A stretch of 64,000 nucleotides of DNA from Mesorhabditis belari (GCA_958450365.1 CAUEEP010000389.1:1-64000); one strand, 5' to 3'; positions 44,276 through 55,554 are shown, numbered from the stretch's first letter. The notes: generated by a model from the letters alone, not told the origin. Made by a program: numbers and translations.

Positions 44276-47200
44276 AGGCTTTTGGACTCGTAAATCTCGG
44301 AGATACTTCAGAGCAATCTGTCGGTCGAGTGGAAGACGAAAGCCCATAGTTTTGGACTCATCAGTCTCGGAGATACTTCAGAGCAATCTGTCGGTCGAGC
44401 GGAGGACGAAACTCATTGAGCTGTGCGGGGCAGGGAAAAACGTTGATTGGAACCACGGGCCTCTGGCCTCTGGCTAAGATCAAAAGATCAAAGCCGCCCA
44501 CCCCGCCAAAAGAAAATAGCCGAGCCGACCCCAGCGCAGCGCGTAGGACAACACAAGAAGAAGACAACTCCACGCCTCGCTCCAACTCGTCAAGAAGAAG
44601 AAGAAGAAGAAGAACCCAGCCCACCAACGACTACAGCCCCGAAGATGAATCCGACGTGTCGCCCTCTCGTCGCCTCCGAGCCAACCGAGCTCCCCCTGGG
44701 TCCGCGCAGCCGCCATCGGCGCCGCATGTGTTGCCGCCGCTCTCGCCGCCGCCGCCAGGAACAGGACAACCGGGAACGCTCAGCAACGACGATGACGACA
44801 CCGACGACTACCCACTCGACCTGCCACACCTCGACACCAACTACCAATGCCGTCTCTGCAGCAAGAAGCCGTATGTGATGCAAGGAGGACTCACCCGACA
44901 CCTGCGCGACGTCCACCGGAGGAAGATCATCTTCCGCTGCCGTGGATGTCGTCGCCTCTTCACGACCGCCAAGGAATGCAATCGCCATCAGAAGAAGTGC
45001 GCAGTGCCAGCAGCCCCCGGGCCAGTACTGACAGCTCAGCCAGCGCAGGCGCCAATCGTGCTACCACGTGCGCAGGTGCCAATCGTGCCACCACGTGAGT
45101 CTGTGTCTGAGCCTGTCTTGTCCGTGCCGCCAACACCGATGCTGACACACGCCTCTTCGTCGCTTCCTAGTCCTCCACATCCACACGCTTCTCCGCCGCT
45201 CTACAGACGTGCCCAACACCAAGCCGAATGGTGCCGCCGCATCGAAGCCGTCAACACCGAAGTCGAACTCGACGCCACACTCGCCGACCTGACCCGTGAA
45301 GTGAAGAAGAAGACCTGCCAAGCAGACGGTGAAAAAGCCCCCTCTCGACCACCTCCGCGTGCTCAAGGCCAACCCAACCGCCGAAAGCCGCCTCAGAGAC
45401 CAACCTACGACCCGAAAGACGCCGCGAGGATACAGAAGCTCTATCGATCTTCTCGTCCACGCGCCTTTCGGGAAGTGGTCGACGCTGATTCACCGTTTTG
45501 CGCCATCGACAAAACAACTCTACATCAACACTTCACGCAAGTCTTCGGCCCATCACCTCCACTCGTAGGACCAATGCCAGCCCTGGTGCCGCCACAAGTC
45601 AAGCCAATCCCAGCCGACGAGGCCGACCCGTTCTCCACCGACTTCACCCCCGAAGAAGTGTGGAAACGCCTCGTCCGCTGCTCCAACACGGCTCCCGGCC
45701 CAGATGGCATTCGCTACGTGTCCTGGAAGAAGTTCGACATCGGTGCTCACATCCTCTCAACGCTCTTCAACACCATCCACCGACTTCGATGTGTACCGGC
45801 CACCTGGAACGAATCTGCGACGATCCTCATCCACAAGAAAGGAGACAAGACGGACGTTGGCAACTGGAGGCCCATCACCCTCTCTAACACGATTGCCAAG
45901 ACCTACGCCTCATGCCTCTCCGCCCGTCTTGGATCCTGGGCAGCCCGCCACCAACGTGTCTCATCGTCGCAGAAAGGCTTCATGGCGGTCGACGGATGCG
46001 CCGAGCACAACTTCACACTCCAGACGGTGATCAATGACGCCCGAAGGACTCGCCAAACCGTAGCCATCTCGTGGCTGGACCTCACCAATGCCTTCGGCTC
46101 CGTCCCACACGAGATGCTCTTCGAGTCACTGAAGTTTGCTGGCCTCCACGACAACTCCATCGAGACGGTGAAGCGACTCTACTCCAACGCCTCCACCACG
46201 ATCAGGAGCTCCGACGGACCAACCGATGCCATCCGAATCCAAGCCGGGGTGAAACAAGGGTGCCCACTCAGCCCCATTGTTTTCAACCTGGCCCTCGAAC
46301 CGATGCTCCGTGCCCTACACGACCAACAGTGTGGGTACCAACTCAACGGACAACACATCGACGTACTCGCGTACGCCGATGACATCGCCCTCGTCGCCAA
46401 AAGCTCGGTTCGCCTACACGACATGCTCGATATGGTCACCACCGTCGCCTCCTGGTCTGGACTCGCCTTCAACGCCAAGAAGTGTGCTTCACTCGTCATC
46501 GATGGTCGCCAACACACCGCCCTTCCAGTGCCATTCAACATCCAAGCCAAGCCAATGGTCATGCTCAAAGAAGACGACACCTACGAACACCTCGGAGTAC
46601 CCACGGGATACCACCGCGCCCCATCCGCCGAACTTGCCCTGCAGAAGATGACAAACCACATCGAGTCAATCGACAAATCTCTTCTTGCACCATGGCAGAA
46701 AGCTGATGCGGTCAACACGTTCGTACTCCCATGCCTCTCCTTCCATCTGAAGAACGGTGTCGTCCCAAAGGAGCCTCTGACCGAATTCGACAACAAGCTG
46801 AAGGCTCTCGGCAAGAAGTGGCTCAATCTCCCGTCACGTGGCAGCCCGGAAGTGGTTTACCTCTCCAATCAGATGGGTGGACTCGGCTTCCTTCAAATGA
46901 ACCCGCTCGCTGATGTGTTCCAACTCGTCCACGCCCTCCGCCTGCTCTCCACGGCCAACATGCAGCCCATCGCGTATCCACAGCTCCGAGACGTGGTCAA
47001 GAAGAAGCTCCGTCGTGCCGCCTCCAACGAAGAACTTGCCGACTACCTCAATGGCCGACTCGATGGAGACTTTGCCCGAGCTTCTTCTGACCTCTCTTCG
47101 ATGTGGTCTCGTCTCCGAGTGGCTACCCGTAGCCTCCACAAGTTCATGGCTGTGCAATGGGTGTGGCTCGTCGACCAACTCACGCTCCAACTGAACGGCT

Positions 47201-48427
47201 CCAACATCCCACCACGTACCGTCGAAACGACTCTCCGAAGTGCCATCCGCGACTACCATCTCCGCCAACTTCTCGCAAAGCCGGATCAAGGGAAGGTCTA
47301 CACCGTCACCACGCTCTCCACTTCTTCCAACCACTTCATGCGTGACGGCTCCTTCACCCGCTTCGCTGACTGGCGCTTCCTTCACCGTGCCCGACTCGAC
47401 TGCGTGCCACTCAACGGGACTCGACGCTTCGGTCCAGGCGACAGACGGTGCCGACGATGTGCTCATCCAAACGAAACTCTGCCCCATGTGCTGTGCCACT
47501 GCAACCCGCACATGGTTGCAATCACCCGCCGACACAATGCCATCGTCGACCGTCTCGTCAAAGCCCTCAAGCCGCCAGTCACAAGCCAAGTCCGACTCAA
47601 CCAACACGTGCCCAACTTCGATGCGAAATTCCGGCCCGACATCTTGATCATCGACTCAACCTTCAAGACGGTGCAACTCATCGACGTCACGATGCCATTC
47701 GAGAACCGACCCGAAGCCTTCCTAGCTGCCCGCCAAGAAAAACAACGCAAGTACCAAACGATCGCCCAGCACTTCGAAGCTCTCGGCTACTCGGTGATCC
47801 TCGACGCTTTCGTGGTCGGCCCGCTCGGTGGATGGGATCTCGCCAACGACGAACTCCTCAAGAAGCTTGGTGTTTCCTTCCGCTACGCACGTCTCATGAA
47901 GAAGCTGATGGTGTCGGATGCCGTGAAATGGAGCCGGGACATCTACATCGAACACATCACTGGAGACCGCCAATACGACCCTTGAGTTCTTAGTCTTCTC
48001 TTCTTTCTTGCTTTCTTGTTGTCTTTCTCTTTTGTCTCCTCCTAGCCAAAATCATCCCTATCTTGCCTTGCGATCAAATACCTGTGATAATGCATCTCAC
48101 ATATCTCTCATATCTAACTTTCGTTCTGACTTTCATTTAGTCTTGTGTTTTCCTATAGGTTCATAACATTTATTGCTTTGTGCTCTAATGTTCTATATTC
48201 TACTCAACATTTCTATCTGTGCATACCTCTTCTCATGGTTTCCTAATTCACTAGGCCCATCTACTATTCCTCATTCAACCCTTTCTGTGTTTGCATATAC
48301 CCTATGTTTTCTTAAATGTGGGTTCATACATTTCCTGTATTTTAATCCGTTGTGATAGACCGGCTGGGGTTTTGTACCATGCCCATCATGCACTGAAATA
48401 AACTTAATCTGTTCTTATCGGCTTAAT
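44276..48427 (+). mobile_element. N1 5' piece + U2 piece + family-1 body (chimera)
   Basis: 44276-44457 is the N1 5' end with its double repeat. 44458-44482 is U2 nt ~7-27 (TCTGGCCTCTGGCTAAGATCA). From 44483 (AAAAGATCAAAGCC) the sequence is family 1, missing its first ~360 nt. The U2/family-1 joint shares AGATCAA. The 3' UTR and target duplication (48409-48427) are normal. The N1-U2 joint is the same as at 52768 and 55555, so that rearrangement came first. Confidence 0.8.
44484..47985 (+). CDS. Family-1 polyprotein, 5'-truncated but open to the stop
   Basis: No frameshift from KRSKPPTPPKENSRADPSAAR to the stop, about 1,167 family-1 codons. It covers both zinc fingers (YQCRLC...HLRDVH, FRCRGC...HQKKC), complete RT (LDLTNAFGSV, GVKQGCPLSPIVFNL, AYADDIAL), knuckle CRRCAHPNETLPHVLCHC and endonuclease RPDILIID...IDVTMPFENR, with native C-terminus EHITGDRQYDP. 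The original ATG is lost; the frame is open upstream through the U2 and N1 pieces to about 44416 without an ATG, so translation would have to begin internally (first Met codon is within finger 1) or not at all. It gives the best view of an unbroken family-1 catalytic region with its native C-terminus. Confidence 0.8.
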
Positions 48428-51400
48428 ACGTTGATTTGAGCAGAGAAAGAACGTTGATCGAGGCACAATGCCATATTCTTCTACATTTTTGGACGAGCCT
48501 CTTCCCCTGGCAACTTCTAGGGGAAGGGGTTCGGAAATCGACGTCAACCGAGAAGAGGGAAGTGAAAGAGAAGATGAAAGCGAAGGAGAAAGAGAAGGTG
48601 AACGAGAAGGTGAAAGGGAAGGTGAAAGGGAAGCCGCCACGCCTACTCGTCGTCGTCGCGCGTTCAATGGGAATCCGCTTCGACCTGTGCCGCGCCCACC
48701 GCCGCATGTGTTGCCGCCGCCGCCGCCAGGTTCGTCGCCCACGCTCGCTGATGACGTCGAGGAAGCAAGAGAAGACGAAGAGAGGCTAAAAGAAGAAGAA
48801 GAAGGGTACATTCTGGACCTACCAATCAGTGCACCGATTCGATGCAACAAATGTAACAACATATATGCCGACCATAACGGCCTTAAGCGACATGTCACTC
48901 GCTCACACGGATACGAAAAGGGCATTGTCTTTAGATGCAGTCTCTGCAAAAAGACATTCTCTGCCAAGCGAGAGGCCGAACTGCATATGAAACGGTCGTG
49001 TGAAGAAGGAGAACAACTACCTCTAAACGACTATTGCATCGAAACGGAAAATGCTGAGAATCTCGACTTAAAATGTCGACTCTGTCCCAGCAAAGAAACG
49101 ATTTATTCGGAAATGAAAGCGCTTCAAACGCACTTACGGATGCATTTGGCCAAATTGGTCCTTGTATGTGTCAAGTGTCGAGGGCGTTTCAAACACAAAC
49201 GGGACTTCAAGTCGCATTTGAAGACGTGTGAAAAGCAGATGAAGGCACTAGAGACGACCACTCCACCCGGGAAGGCAAGGCTCCGTGATGCGGAAGAGTG
49301 TGGGAGACCGGCTAAAAGAAACGTCACGGAACTCGATTCCGAAAAGAGAACAGAGCCGCCCACCCCGCAAAAAGATTCAAGCCAAGCCGACCCTAGTGCA
49401 GCGCGTCAAGAAGCCAGCCAAGAAACACAAGAAGCAATTGTTGTCTTCGAGGGATCGCCAACACGAGGAGAAGCCATCGCAAAACCAAACGAGCAAAGAC
49501 GTGTCTCCCGATCGCCATCTCTGGTCAATGTCTCATGCACAATCCACCAAGCCACCCCGCCCATGACACCAACCGCCACTCAACCGCCTCTCCCCGCGAG
49601 ACGCCTGGCCGGTGCCCAACATCAACAAGAATGGGTGGAGAAGTTCGACAATGTGCAGTCACCAGCCGAGATGGACGCTCTCCTCGCCGATCTCCTCGAA
49701 GCCGCCAAGAAGACAACCAAGATGGCCGACCAACCACCAAAGCCTCGACCTGCCAACGACCACCGCCGTCCACCACCGCCAAGAAGAAGACAGCCGCAAT
49801 ACGATCCAAAGGCCGCCGCAAGAATTCAGAAGCTCTACCGCCAAGCTCGCCCGCGTGCCTTTCGTGAAGTGGTGGAAGCCGACTCGCCGTACTGTGCCAT
49901 CCCTGCCGACGACCTCCATCGCTACTACTGCCAAGTGTTCGGTCCTTCACCGCCCGTCGACTCGGATGTGCCGGATTTCGTGCCCAAACAAGAGGATCTG
50001 CCACCCGGTGAAGAAGATCCACTCAGCCAGCCATTCACGTCATCAGAAGTGTGGGATCGCCTCCGTCGATGCTCAAACACCGCCCCTGGCCCGGATTTGT
50101 TGAGATACGCCGTGTGGAAGAAGTTCGATGCGGGTGGTCACATTCTCTCATCGGTCTTCAATGCCGTTCACCGTCTCCAACACGTGCCACACACATGGAA
50201 CCAATCGTCGACGGTGCTCCTTCACAAGAAAGGCGACAAGGAAGAAGTGACCAATTGGAGGCCGATCTCACTCAGCAACACCATTGCAAAGACGTACGCC
50301 TCGGTGCTCGCCAACAGACTGGGAAGATGGGCATCGCGAAATGGAAGAGTGTCAGCCGCGCAAAAAGGGTTCGTGGCCGCTGACGGATGTGCCGAGCACA
50401 ATTTCCTGCTCCAAACCGCCATCGTCAACGCCCGAAGAAATAGCAAACACATTGCCATCGCCTGGCTCGACCTCACCAACGCGTTCGGATCGGTGCCCCA
50501 TCAGACGATCTTCACCGCCCTCGAGTACGCCGGTCTCAGCCCAAACGCCATCGATGTGGTTCGTCGTCTCTACGCAAATTGTACCACTACCATCAGAAGC
50601 AAGACGGGACCAACGGACGCCATCCCCATCCAAGCCGGGGTGAAACAAGGATGCCCGCTCAGCCCCATCGTGTTCAATCTTGCTCTCGAGCCAATGTTGC
50701 GAGCCGTGATGGAGGCGAAAGATGGGTACAATCTCCATGGTCGAACCGTCGATGTCCTCGCCTACGCTGACGACCTTGCAATCGTTGCCGAGTGCCCACG
50801 CCAGTTGCAGAATGTCCTCAACATTGTCTCATGGTCGGCCGACTGGTGTGGCCTCAAGTTCAACGCGAAGAAATGTGCAACCCTCTGCATCGATGGCAAG
50901 AAGCGACTCGTCCTCCAGGACAGCTTCCTCCTCCAAGGCGAACGACTGGTGGTCCACACCAAAGACGATTCCTACGAGCACCTCGGCACTCCAACTGGCT
51001 ACCGCTCAGCACCAACCGCACAGATCGCCGTCGAGAAGATGACGAAAAAACTGGAAGCCGTCGACAAATCACTCCTCGCCCCATGGCAGAAGGCCGACGC
51101 CGTCAACACCTTCATTCTCCCGTGTGCCGCCTTCCACCTCAAGAATGGCAAGGTCGAGAAGAACATGTTGGACCAGTTCGACAAGAAATTGAAAGTTGCC
51201 GGCAAGAAATGGTTGAATCTGCCCGAAAGAGCGAGCCCCGAAGTCCTCTACATCAGCAATCAGATGGGCGGCCTTGGATTCCAACCCCTCAACACCTTGG
51301 CCGATGTCTCCCAACTCGTCCACGGTCTTCGTCTCCTCGACTCACCCGACATGGCAGAAGTGGCCCTTGAATCGCTTCGCGAGACGGCGGCCAAGCGACT

Positions 51401-52767
51401 CCGCCGAGATGTGCAGAACGACGAGGAAATGGCCGAGTACTTGAATGGATCGATGGATGGCGAGTTTCGACAAGAATCATCCGACATCACAAACATGTGG
51501 AGCCGTCTCCGTGCAGCAACTCGTCGTCTCCAATCCAAGATGTCCGTCGAGTGGAAATGGGATGCCGGGAAACTCGTCCTTCGCCTCAACCAATGCCCAT
51601 TGCCTGCAAAGACGGTCGAATACTCATTGCGTTGTGCCATCCGTGATTTCCATCGACGGCAACTCCAAGCCAAGCCAGACCAAGGGAAAGTCTTCACGGT
51701 GACGTCCACATCTTCCGCTTCCAATCACTTCATGAGGGCCGGTAACTTCACTCGTTTCGCTGACTGGCGATTCATTCATCGTGCTCGCCTAGACTGTGTG
51801 CCCCTCAACGCAACCCAAAGATTCGGCAACGGAAACAAAGCGTGCAGAAGATGTGGATATGCCCTCGAGACTCTCCCCCATGTCCTGTGCCATTGCCCAC
51901 CGCAACTCGCCACCATCACGCGCCGCCACAACGCCATCCTCGATCGACTCGTCAGAGCCTTCAAGCCACCACCAACGACGGAAGTGCGGTTGAATCAACA
52001 AGTGCCCGACATCAATGACACCCTGCGCCCCGATCTGGTCGCCATTGACCACACCAAGAAAAGTCTCATCATCATCGATGTGACGATGCCATTCGAGAAT
52101 CGCCAAGCCGCCTTCGAAGTCGCTCGCCAAGAAAAGAGGAGAAAATACGACCACATCGCCACCCACTATAAGAATCTCGGCTACGATGTGAGTCTCGAGG
52201 CTTTCATCGTGGGGCCGCTTGGCGGATGGGACTTCGGAAACGAAATGGTGCTCCAGCGACTCGGCATTCACGTGCGATATGGTGAACTGATGAAGAAATT
52301 GATGTGTTCGGATGCTATCAAATGGAGCCGGGATATTTACGTTGAGCACATCTCCGGAAGACGACAATATGAGACGGCGTAATTTAATTCTGCTAAACTA
52401 AATATTGTCTACTAAAGACTAAATATTGTCTACTAAAGACTGAAAATTCTCTACTAAAAACGAAATATTTTTTCTTAAATTTAAATTTTTGTGCTTAATC
52501 TTGTGATTTGTGATTTCATAAGATTTATATTCATGTTTTAATTCTTTCTTTTTTCGAGCTGTGATTTCTATAAGTGAGTCAAATTCCTTTGGCCACTTGC
52601 ATATCTTCCTTGATTTTCTTTTGTAATTTTAGCCTATGCAATCCGATCCCTGGATTGGTTGTATCAAACATTTCATATTGCCCTGTAAACTGTGATGGAC
52701 CGGCTGGGGTTTTTATACCATGCCCAATATTCGCTGAATAAACTAAATCTGTTCTTATCGGCTTAAT
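48428..52767 (+). mobile_element. Family-2 non-LTR retrotransposon, complete and intact
   Basis: 4,340 bp between two copies of the target. The first 34 nt are identical to the family-1 5' end. 40-nt leader, one intact ORF (48468-52382), 3' UTR 52383-52748 with ATATTGTCTACTAAAGAC repeats and the terminal GACCGGCTGGGGTTTTTATACC and TTCGCTGAATAAAC. Target duplication 52749-52767. This is the only full-length element here with an undamaged frame, so it is the best candidate for a recently active copy. Confidence 0.92.
48468..52382 (+). CDS. Family-2 retrotransposon polyprotein (four zinc fingers, RT, CCHC, restriction-like endonuclease)
   Basis: 1,304 aa; the first ATG is 40 nt from the element 5' end. 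Residues 25-56 are an acidic/basic EGEREGERE repeat, then proline-rich. Fingers: C126/C129/H142/H147, C157/C160/H173/C178, C203/C206/H222/H226, C234/C237/H250/C254. A linker with DAEECGRPAKR, then PRAFREVVEADSP before the RT. RT: CSNTAPGPD at 535, motif A D668 in LDLTNAFGS, GVKQGCPLSPIVFNLALEP, catalytic YADD 766-769. Knuckle C1126/C1129/H1138/C1143. Endonuclease D1189 (RPD) and D1204 (DVTMPFENR), with conserved GPLGGW and KWSRDIYVEH after it. Role: bind and nick U2 DNA and copy element RNA at the nick. The family is of R2/NeSL/Utopia type; which clade needs a tree. No Ulp1-like protease or RNase H is visible. Confidence 0.93.
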   Translation: MPYSSTFLDEPLPLATSRGRGSEIDVNREEGSEREDESEGEREGEREGEREGEREAATPTRRRRAFNGNPLRPVPRPPPHVLPPPPPGSSPTLADDVEEAREDEERLKEEEEGYILDLPISAPIRCNKCNNIYADHNGLKRHVTRSHGYEKGIVFRCSLCKKTFSAKREAELHMKRSCEEGEQLPLNDYCIETENAENLDLKCRLCPSKETIYSEMKALQTHLRMHLAKLVLVCVKCRGRFKHKRDFKSHLKTCEKQMKALETTTPPGKARLRDAEECGRPAKRNVTELDSEKRTEPPTPQKDSSQADPSAARQEASQETQEAIVVFEGSPTRGEAIAKPNEQRRVSRSPSLVNVSCTIHQATPPMTPTATQPPLPARRLAGAQHQQEWVEKFDNVQSPAEMDALLADLLEAAKKTTKMADQPPKPRPANDHRRPPPPRRRQPQYDPKAAARIQKLYRQARPRAFREVVEADSPYCAIPADDLHRYYCQVFGPSPPVDSDVPDFVPKQEDLPPGEEDPLSQPFTSSEVWDRLRRCSNTAPGPDLLRYAVWKKFDAGGHILSSVFNAVHRLQHVPHTWNQSSTVLLHKKGDKEEVTNWRPISLSNTIAKTYASVLANRLGRWASRNGRVSAAQKGFVAADGCAEHNFLLQTAIVNARRNSKHIAIAWLDLTNAFGSVPHQTIFTALEYAGLSPNAIDVVRRLYANCTTTIRSKTGPTDAIPIQAGVKQGCPLSPIVFNLALEPMLRAVMEAKDGYNLHGRTVDVLAYADDLAIVAECPRQLQNVLNIVSWSADWCGLKFNAKKCATLCIDGKKRLVLQDSFLLQGERLVVHTKDDSYEHLGTPTGYRSAPTAQIAVEKMTKKLEAVDKSLLAPWQKADAVNTFILPCAAFHLKNGKVEKNMLDQFDKKLKVAGKKWLNLPERASPEVLYISNQMGGLGFQPLNTLADVSQLVHGLRLLDSPDMAEVALESLRETAAKRLRRDVQNDEEMAEYLNGSMDGEFRQESSDITNMWSRLRAATRRLQSKMSVEWKWDAGKLVLRLNQCPLPAKTVEYSLRCAIRDFHRRQLQAKPDQGKVFTVTSTSSASNHFMRAGNFTRFADWRFIHRARLDCVPLNATQRFGNGNKACRRCGYALETLPHVLCHCPPQLATITRRHNAILDRLVRAFKPPPTTEVRLNQQVPDINDTLRPDLVAIDHTKKSLIIIDVTMPFENRQAAFEVARQEKRRKYDHIATHYKNLGYDVSLEAFIVGPLGGWDFGNEMVLQRLGIHVRYGELMKKLMCSDAIKWSRDIYVEHISGRRQYETA

Positions 52768-53004
52768 AGGCTTTTGGACTCGTAAATCTCGGAGATACTT
52801 CAGAGCAATCTGTCGGTCGAGTGGAAGACGAAAGCCCATAGTTTTGGACTCATCAGTCTCGGAGATACTTCAGAGCAATCTGTCGGTCGAGCGGAGGACG
52901 AAACTCATTGAGCTGTGCGGGGCAGGGAAAAACGTTGATTGGAACCACGGGCCTCTGGCCTCTGGCTAAGATCATTGTGGAGTATCTGTTCTTATCGGCT
53001 TAAT
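52768..53004 (+). mobile_element. 237-bp N1 5' end / U2 hybrid
   Basis: N1 5' end (52768-52949) joined at GGGCC to U2 from about nt 7 to 57 (CTCTGGCTAAGATCATTGTGGAGTATCTG...TTAAT). The U2 part differs from normal at two places (CATTGTGGAG for CAATGTGTAG). It ends in a target copy used by the next element. Same structure at 55555-55791. Confidence 0.8.
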
Positions 53005-53054
53005 TGGTGATTTTGTGAAAGCAGCATTGCTGGAACAAATCCCGATTGATGTCG
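52996..53054 (+). other. Covarying RNA hairpin at the U2/N2 junction
   Basis: The left arm begins in U2 (CGGCTTAAT), the right arm lies in the element (CCGATTGATGTCG). AATTGG/CCGATT, GATTT/AAATC and TGT/ACA pair, the tip is AGCA-GCAT-TGCT, and U2 CGGC pairs with GTCG. Also at 55783-55841. Confidence 0.75.
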
Positions 53055-55554
53055 GGCAAAGCAGAGAAAAACTTTGATTGGATCCAGGGCCCCTCGTCAC
53101 TCCACTCTTCATGGGCCCCTCTGCTGATGGTGAAGAATCTCGTCGTTCTCCTCTCGTCAAGAACTCTCTGTTGCCAAAGAAGGACGGTGATCCGATGCTG
53201 CCCCCTCCCAGGCTCTGATGGTGTGTGCCGCTGCGCAATGCCTAAAACCCTAGGCACCACCTGAAGATGTCTGGGAGCCCCGCCTCTCGACTCACGCCTC
53301 TCCAAGACTTCGCTGCTGCCAAGAAAGGATGTTGATTCGACGCTGACGTCTGCCAAACTCTGATGGTGTGTGCCGCCGCTTTATGCCAACCCCAGGCACC
53401 ACCTGAAGATGCCCGGATGGTCCGCCTTTCGTCTCACACCCTGCCGGCCCCGACGGTGAAGAAATGTGCGACTCATCAAAGAAGAAGAAGAGATTCGGCC
53501 CCCTGCGATCTTGATGATGGTGCCGCCGCTCAATGCCTAAACCCTAGGCGCCATCTGATAGTGAACATGCCCGACGACTCCCCTCACCTGCACGACGGTC
53601 CTGAAGAGCCTCTCCACGTCCAAAGAAGCGATCATTCATCTTTTTCCTTTCGATTCTGATGTCTTATTCTTGCAACATTTTTTGTTTTTCTTCAAAATGT
53701 TTGTGACTATCTCATGCAAGTACTTTATCTGGTATAAGCATCTTTATTTCCTGAATGTATCTTTCCTTAGGGCTGAAGTTCAACTCGAAGAAGTGCGCCA
53801 GCCTCTGCATCGATGGGAAGAAGAATAAAGCACTCAACAACCAACTACGAGTACAAGGGGAGTTTATAGCCGTCCACTCTGAGGACGATCTATATGAACA
53901 CCTAGGCACACCAACCGGCTACCACTCCGCTCCCAGCGCTCAGAAGGTGATTGAGAAGATGACCGCCCACCTCGACGCCCTCGACTCCTCGTTACTCGCT
54001 CCATGGCAGAAGGCCGACGCCATCAACACATTTGTTTTACCGTGTATCTCTTTTCATCTAAAAAAATGGTGTTGTAGCAAAAAAAGCCACTTACAGCATT
54101 CGACAACAAGCTCAAGGCCGTCGCCAAGAAATGGATGAATCTGCCGGAACGCGCCAGCCCAGAAGTCCTCTACCTCTCCAGTCAGATGGGTGGTTTAGGT
54201 CTACAGAAAATTTCAGTTCTCGCGGATGTCTCCAAGCTTGTGCACGGCCTCCGACTACTCACCTCACCAGATGTCAAGGACTTCGCCGCAGCCTGCCTCC
54301 ACGAGACGGTGACCAAACGACTTCGGAGGGCGATACGTAACGAACAAGAAATTACTCAGTATCTGAACGGTTCAATGGAAGGAGATTTCAGGCTTGAGTC
54401 CAGCGACATCACCAACATGTGGATCCGACTACGCAAAGCGACTCGAAGACTGAAGGCGAAGATGGACATCGAATGGAAATGGGAATCTGGAAAAAGTTAA
54501 CCTCTTATTAAACAAAACCCAACTTCCAGCCTCAACCGTCGAATACTCCCTTCGCTGTGCTGTCCGAGAGTTCTACCGACAGAGCCTCATCTCCAAGCCG
54601 GATCAGGGAAAAGTTTATAGCCTTACGACCAGTTCAAACTGCTCGAACCACTTTCTGCAAACGGGTCAATTCACCCGGTTTGCAGACTGGAGATTCATCC
54701 ATCGAGCACGTTTGGACTGTGTCCCCTGAATGCGACTAAAAGATTTGGTAATGGTAACAAAAATTGCAGGCGATGTGGACACTCCTCCGAAACTCTTCCC
54801 CACGTGTTATGCCATTGCAAGCCTCATCTCGCGACGATCACCCGAAGACACAACGCCATCTTGGACCGACTCGTAAAGGCTGTTAAGATTCCTGAAACTT
54901 CACTAATGCGTATTAACCAACAAGTTCCAGGCATTAACTCCGACCTACGGCCCGACCTCGTAATCCAGGATGAGCAAGCCAAGACGGTGACTATCATAGA
55001 CGTGACGATGCCATTCGAGAACCGAGTCGACGCCTTCATCAACTCCAGACAAGAGAAGCTTCGGAAGTACGACGACATCGCCAAACAACTCCGGGCCCTC
55101 AACTACGACGTCTACCTGGACGCTTTTACGGTCGGCCCTCTTGGTGGATGGTGCTTAACTAATGATGTTATACTTAGGAAGCTCGGCGTCTCACTGCGAT
55201 ATGGTCAACTCATGAAGAAACTGATGGTCTCGGATGCGATCAAATGGTCTCGCGATATCTACGTCGAGCACCTCACCGGAAACAAACAATATGTTGATTG
55301 AGCAGAGAGAAGTTCTTACTTATTGTCCTACATTCATTATTATTTGAATTTGTCATTTTCCTCAAAAATTGTTGTATCTTAAAACAATTTTCTATATATT
55401 CTATTGTGATTTATTGACCTTATCGCTTCACTCCATGCAAGTACTTCTATTTGTATTTGTATTCATCAATTCCATTGCCATCGGGCATCAAATATTATTT
55501 GAAATTTTACAAACATTCACTGAATAAAACTTCCTCTGTTCTTATCGGCTTAAT
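53005..55554 (+). mobile_element. N2 5' part joined to family-3 3' part (chimera)
   Basis: 53005-53761 matches N2 (55792 onward) up to CTGAATGTAT. After CTTTCCTT the sequence becomes family-3 RT (AGGGCTGAAGTTCAACTCG) to a normal family-3 3' end; target duplication 55536-55554. The joint has little shared sequence. A palindromic TTTCCTTAGGG spacer of ~8 nt is not from either parent. Confidence 0.75.
53770..55301 (+). pseudogene. Family-3 RT-endonuclease fragment, frameshifted
   Basis: Starts just after the YADD motif (GLKFNSKKCASLCID). Extra A residues near 54066 and 54083 break the thumb region, another indel lies near 54492 (GGAAAAAGTTAACC), and a missing C near 54726 (GTCCCCTGAATG) breaks it before the knuckle. 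The last piece (54804-55301) holds the endonuclease RPDLVIQD...DVTMPFENR. No catalytic RT residues remain. Confidence 0.82.

Noticed and set aside
48468..52382. Ulp1-like protease or RNase H domain, known from some related elements
   Set aside because: No catalytic motif of either family seen in any of the three polyproteins.
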